Assembly: GCA_017619885.1 (NCBI GenBank)
Contig: JAFZRM010000113.1
Span: 1 to 35,386, forward strand
DNA: 35,386 nucleotides
From: Clostridia bacterium
GTDB lineage: Bacteria > Bacillota > Clostridia > Oscillospirales > CAG-272
Direction of reading: 5' to 3'
This document shows, in pieces, positions 32,303-35,386 of the stretch. The stretch's first letter is position 1. Each line of letters starts with the position of its first letter. Both the position numbers and the translations under genes were made by a program. Under the pieces are notes generated by a model. The model saw only the letters and a program-made list of their open reading frames with translations. It was not told where the DNA came from and made no database searches.

Positions 32303-32303
32303 C

Positions 32304-32338
32304 AAAAGCCTTGAAAACACTGGGTTTTCAGGGCTTTT
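32304..32338 (+). terminator. Terminator after tRNA-Ser
   Basis: A 15-bp stem (aaaagccttgaaaac with gttttcagggctttt, one wobble pair, loop actgg) ends in four T residues followed by cttta. It starts two bases after the CCA end. Confidence 0.85.
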
Positions 32339-32438
32339 CTTTATTCGAACTCTGCCAAACGAACACTTTCTCCATGCAAGAAAAAGCGAAAAACAGCTGT
32401 CTTTTTGCAGCAATTTGCAAAAATGCAAGAAATCAAAA

Positions 32439-32475
32439 ACCCCGAAAAGCCTTGTAAAATAAGGCTTTCCGGGGT
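32439..32475 (-). terminator. Terminator downstream of the integrase
   Basis: A 15-position stem (accccgaaaagcctt with aaggctttccggggt, one mismatch, 7-nt loop) is followed on the minus strand by five T residues. It lies about 60 bases past the integrase stop. The remaining sequence from 32339 to 32537 shows no gene. Confidence 0.82.
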
Positions 32476-32537
32476 GTACGGGGAGAAAAAAGGGAGAGAA
32501 ATCTTTTCTTGCATGGGTTTTCGGGCTCATTTTGACT

Positions 32538-33731
32538 TCATTCCCACTCCGGTTTCGGCAAATAATCGGGGATCTTGAGCACCTCATCGAGCGTATTTGC
32601 GGAGACGATTTTGGAGTTGTAATCGAGGTGCGCGTAGATATTCGCCGTCGTTCCGATGTCGCTGTGACCGAGCCATTCCTGTATCTGCTTCATCGGTACG
32701 CCGTTGGCGAGCATCAGCGACGCACAAGAGTGCCTCAAATCGTGAAAGCGTATCTGCCTCAGCCCGTGCTTCTTCAGAAGCCGCCCGAACGTTTCCGTGA
32801 CCCAGTTCGGTTCAAAGAGTTTTCCCATTTCGTCCACGAAAACGTATCCGTCGTATTTGTAGTCGTAGCAGTTGCCGCAGACGCGCTTGTTCACCGCCTG
32901 CTGCTCCCTCAGCGCCATGAGCCGTTCCTTGAACTGACCGACGAGTGGCATGGTGCGCAGACTGGACTTCGTTTTCGCTTTGTCCGACTGAATGAGGACC
33001 TTTTTGCCGTCGAGCTGCGTACTCGTTACGGTGTGCCGTACCGTGACCGTCCCGCGCTCGAAGTCGATGGCGTCCCACCGGAGCCCGACGATTTCCTCAC
33101 GCCGGAAACCGTAGAAGGCTGTCATCTGGATCAGCAGTCCGAGCTTGTGCGTTTTCGTCTTTTCGAAAAGCTGAGCGAGTTCCTCGTCGTTATAATACGA
33201 CGCGATATACTTTGCTTTTTTCGGGCGCTGCACCTTGTTCATCGGGCTGAAGTCCAAGAGATCAAGCATGACCGCATGCTGAAAAGCGCTGTGGATCACG
33301 ACGTGTTCCTTGATGACCATCGCCTGCGTCCGCCGTTTCATTTCTTCAACGTAGAACATCTGAATATCGACCGCCTTGACGCCGCCGAGCGTCTTTTTCT
33401 TTTCCCTGAAGTAAGGACCAATATAGTTCTTGACGAGATTGGAATAGTTCGCGTAGGTCGTGAGCGCGACGCTCCCTTTCTTCATCTCGAGCCATATATT
33501 GAGATAATCGGAGAAAAGCATATCCGAGGAAAGGTCGCCGTAACCGCTCTTAACTTTCGGAATAACGAAATTGCGGCGTATCTCGACGAGCTTTTCCTCC
33601 GCCGCTCTTTTATTCCCTCTGACGGGGAGATTTGTCGGAATCCACGGCTGATGCCGTTTCCCAATGTCGTCTCTGTAGGTTAGTACGGCGTAATAATAGC
33701 CGTTCTTTTCCTGTAAATGTCCCGATACCAT
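32538..33731 (-). CDS. int: Tyrosine recombinase/integrase
   Basis: 397 residues. An N-terminal arm-binding domain (GYYYAVLTYRDDIGKRHQPW), a core-binding SAM-like domain (about 70-165) and a catalytic domain. The catalytic set is complete: Arg210 (FYGFRREEIVGLRW), His330 and Arg333 (FHDLRHSCA), His356 (LGHSDIGTT) and the nucleophile Tyr366 (NIYAHLD). It is of the Tn916/phage type that inserts elements into tRNA genes. Start ATG 33731 has AAGGAGGT seven bases upstream. It is the element gene closest to tRNA-Ser, as expected for its own attachment site. Confidence 0.96.
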   Translation of the reverse strand: MVSGHLQEKNGYYYAVLTYRDDIGKRHQPWIPTNLPVRGNKRAAEEKLVEIRRNFVIPKVKSGYGDLSSDMLFSDYLNIWLEMKKGSVALTTYANYSNLVKNYIGPYFREKKKTLGGVKAVDIQMFYVEEMKRRTQAMVIKEHVVIHSAFQHAVMLDLLDFSPMNKVQRPKKAKYIASYYNDEELAQLFEKTKTHKLGLLIQMTAFYGFRREEIVGLRWDAIDFERGTVTVRHTVTSTQLDGKKVLIQSDKAKTKSSLRTMPLVGQFKERLMALREQQAVNKRVCGNCYDYKYDGYVFVDEMGKLFEPNWVTETFGRLLKKHGLRQIRFHDLRHSCASLMLANGVPMKQIQEWLGHSDIGTTANIYAHLDYNSKIVSANTLDEVLKIPDYLPKPEWE

Positions 33732-33771
33732 TTTTTTATACCTCCTTGTTATGATTTAGGGACGGCAGAGC

Positions 33772-33817
33772 CGTTTCGGACCGGCTTTATTATACCGATC
33801 CGAAACGCTCCTGCCAA
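33772..33817 (-). promoter_or_regulatory. Integrase promoter with a palindromic operator around the -10 box
   Basis: On the minus strand: TTGGCA (33812-33817), 17-bp spacer, TATAAT (33789-33794). A 13-bp inverted repeat (cgtttcggaccgg at 33772-33784; ccgatccgaaacg at 33795-33807, one wobble) flanks the -10 box, which fills most of the 10-base gap between the arms. A protein bound to the arms would block polymerase, so this is a likely repressor or excisionase site controlling integrase. Confidence 0.75.
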
Positions 33818-33852
33818 ATGTGCAAAACCCGAAACTTCCGCTTAGGTCCGAA

Positions 33853-34788
33853 TCAACGCGCGCCTTTATCGCGCTGCCGTTTCAAAAGCTGAAGTCCCTG
33901 CAAAATATCCTTGAGAAACTTCTCAGGCGAAACGTCAGGTCGAAAATACGCCTTGACGTCCTCATATTTGATGCGGAAGGTTGGTCTCTGATTGGGCTTT
34001 AACTCGCGCATAACGTCATCCACAACGTTGTAGTCAAGTTTGCCCTCCTCGAACGCCTTGCGCATACGGATCGCCTGATCGTGCGACGGGAACGATTCGG
34101 TGTCGTCGATCAGGTCAACGACGTCACGCTGCGATTCTTCGTCGAGATACGAAAGCTCGACGGCGGGGCGCATTTTGATCTTGCCCTCGTCCACGAAATC
34201 CTGAAGCTCTTTAATAAGACTGGTAAGACGGATATAGCGCTGAATCTGAGTTTTACTGTCGTCAGAATCTGCCGCAAGCGATTCGACAGAACGGAGCGAT
34301 TCGGAATTGTGCCCCACCGGGTCACAATTTTCTTTTGCCGGTCTGCCGGGCAATCTTTTGATCGCTTCGAGCTTCATTTTATACGCCCGCCCTTTGTCGC
34401 ACGGTGCGATCTCCGAACGCTGACTGTTGCTGTCAACCATCAGGATGATCGCCTCGTCGCGGCTGACGTCCACGACCTCGCACCGCATCGAAGGCAAGCC
34501 GAGCCGCTCGCAGGCGCGTTTCCGTGTGTGCCCCGAGATCATTTCATATCTGCCGTCTTCCTTTTTGCGTACCATCGCCGGCGTGATGACGCCGCGCTCT
34601 TTGATGCTTTCCATAAGCGCCTCCATATCTTCGTCGTCGAGCACCCTGTACGGGTGCCCCGGGAAATCGTCGATCTCCGACAGCGGAACGTCGTAGATCT
34701 TCGGGAGCTTTGCCTCCTGCCTTTCTTCCTCCGTCGAGAACAGGTCGTCGACACTCGGAAGCTTCATTTTCAGTTTATCTTTTTTCAT
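33853..34788 (-). CDS. ParB/Spo0J family partition-like protein
   Basis: 311 residues. The N-terminal ParB nuclease/CTPase-like fold has PLSEIDDFPGHPYRV, MEALMESIKERGVITPAMVR and the GHTRKRACERLG box. A helix-turn-helix region about 150-230 (SKTQIQRYIRLTSLIKELQD) would bind a centromere-like site. No ParA is seen in the window. Such proteins are common in clostridial integrative elements and may help keep the excised circle or regulate transfer genes. Start ATG 34788 uses GAGAGG, which overlaps the end of the upstream gene; the two are in one operon. Confidence 0.88.
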   Translation of the reverse strand: MKKDKLKMKLPSVDDLFSTEEERQEAKLPKIYDVPLSEIDDFPGHPYRVLDDEDMEALMESIKERGVITPAMVRKKEDGRYEMISGHTRKRACERLGLPSMRCEVVDVSRDEAIILMVDSNSQRSEIAPCDKGRAYKMKLEAIKRLPGRPAKENCDPVGHNSESLRSVESLAADSDDSKTQIQRYIRLTSLIKELQDFVDEGKIKMRPAVELSYLDEESQRDVVDLIDDTESFPSHDQAIRMRKAFEEGKLDYNVVDDVMRELKPNQRPTFRIKYEDVKAYFRPDVSPEKFLKDILQGLQLLKRQRDKGAR

Positions 34789-34794
34789 ATTCTA

Positions 34795-35386
34795 TTACCT
34801 CTCATAATCTTTATTTTTGGATTTGTGCGGGATATAAGCCCCGCGGTAGTCGTTTTCACGGATGCGGCGCAGGTTCTCGCGTACCATACCGCCGCGTTCC
34901 AGCACCTCGTCGCAGGTTGTGACCTCGCGGCGAAGTTTGGACAGACGCATCGTATAGACGCCGACGTTGTACCGCGCCTTATCGGCTTCGACAAGATCGC
35001 CTTTTTCTCTTGCTTTGCGAAGATACGCATATGCCTTCTGACGTTCGGCGTAGTTCTCGTCGATCTGTTTCATCGCCTCTTTCTGGTAGTCGATGACGTC
35101 CTGCGCGGTCTTCAGGTGATGCGTACAGAGTAAATCGACCGTATCCTCGTACAAGCGCATGTGGCTTTTGTCACGCCGAACGAGATAGTACATACGAATG
35201 TTGTATATGGGTCTCACTTCAGCGCGTTTTATAGCCCTCTGATAAGCAGCGTATAACGGAACATAGGTCATGATTGCCACCGGTTCTTCACTCTCGAAGA
35301 TGTCGTCCACGCCGTCCTGCTCCGGAAAACCTTTATATTTCGGCTCGTTCTGCGCGTACACACGCTTTTTGATATCTTCGATTGAA
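34795..35386 (-). CDS. C-terminal part of a probable relaxase/mobilization protein (5' partial)
   Basis: The frame is open through the window edge on the minus strand; an apparent GTG at 35361 is internal. About 196 residues are visible. The part around residues 30-90 (PLYAAYQRAIKRAEVRPIYN, then MRLYEDTVDLLC) and the coiled-coil region after it (helical and Glu/Arg-rich, ending RRIREND) resemble the C-terminal tails of relaxases in clostridial conjugative elements. The catalytic N-terminus, with its Tyr and His-rich metal site, would lie outside. The call rests on tail similarity and context (integrase, ParB) and is moderate. An unrelated coiled-coil element protein is the alternative. Confidence 0.5.
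   Translation of the reverse strand, partial: SIEDIKKRVYAQNEPKYKGFPEQDGVDDIFESEEPVAIMTYVPLYAAYQRAIKRAEVRPIYNIRMYYLVRRDKSHMRLYEDTVDLLCTHHLKTAQDVIDYQKEAMKQIDENYAERQKAYAYLRKAREKGDLVEADKARYNVGVYTMRLSKLRREVTTCDEVLERGGMVRENLRRIRENDYRGAYIPHKSKNKDYER

Larger units (their letters stand above)
32303..35386 (-). mobile_element. End of an integrative element inserted at tRNA-Ser (continues beyond window)
   Basis: From the tRNA-Ser 3' end inward the order is integrase, ParB-family protein, probable relaxase, all on the minus strand and facing the tRNA. This is a typical end module of integrative conjugative or mobilizable elements of clostridia. The far end, conjugation genes and cargo are not in the window. 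Confidence 0.75.

Noticed and set aside
31934..32587. A 217-residue minus-strand frame across tRNA-Ser and its flanks
   Set aside because: It covers a clear tRNA, two terminators and a promoter, and its product has no domain features.
32532..33683. A 383-residue plus-strand frame opposite the integrase
   Set aside because: The minus-strand frame encodes a complete tyrosine recombinase with all catalytic residues; this is its shadow.

Overview
The window looks like a chromosomal segment of a moderately GC-rich, Gram-positive Clostridia-type anaerobe, probably an uncultured gut or rumen Firmicute. The basis is near-consensus sigma-A promoters (TTGACA, 16-17 bp, TATAAT) ahead of most operons, strong AGGAGG ribosome sites, proteins anchored by a C-terminal membrane helix with a Lys-rich tail, a FeoA-FeoB fusion with its small Cys-rich partner, and tRNA-Ser/tRNA-Pro sequences of clostridial type. 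A finer taxonomic call is not possible from sequence reading alone.

Layout. 1-2106: the end of an oligopeptide-type ABC ATPase carrying an added membrane tail, then a membrane-anchored protein of unknown function. 2121-2308: a palindromic array of mini-hairpins. 2458-3507: a Gfo/Idh/MocA oxidoreductase. 3640-3953: tRNA-Pro(GGG) followed by a second copy of its 3' end. 3955-4125: a second palindromic array of the same design but built on a different word. 4276-11179: a plant-polysaccharide block, with a cytoplasmic GH51 arabinofuranosidase diverging from a surface-anchored DUF5060/DUF4038 (GH140-like) glycosidase, then a P1-family (DmpA) peptidase and another anchored protein.

11209-19489 (minus strand) is the most unusual part. 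From one promoter it encodes a 2256-residue secreted subtilisin-like protease, a 42-residue RiPP-precursor-like peptide, an attenuator-like hairpin, an HPr-kinase-like protein, a PqqD-like protein and an 84-residue protein that resembles the propeptide of the same protease. No radical SAM enzyme, cyclase, lanthionine synthetase or exporter is present. This suggests a minimal peptide system built on a kinase, a recognition element and a protease with a separate propeptide.

19963-25864: a PIG-L family protein; diverging from it, an operon of a (probably leaderless) serine hydrolase, an arabinose/fucose isomerase-family protein, FeoAB and a FeoB-associated Cys-rich peptide. 25893-30197: a complete deo nucleoside-salvage operon (deoC, deoD, a deoB-cdd fusion, pyrimidine nucleoside phosphorylase). 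30348-31799: a DUF4832-type glycosidase-like protein.

31912-35386: tRNA-Ser(CGA), preceded by a broken, interrupted copy of its own 5' half, and followed by a tyrosine integrase, a ParB-family protein and the end of a probable relaxase. This is one end of an integrative (probably conjugative or mobilizable) element inserted at the tRNA-Ser 3' end; it runs off the window.
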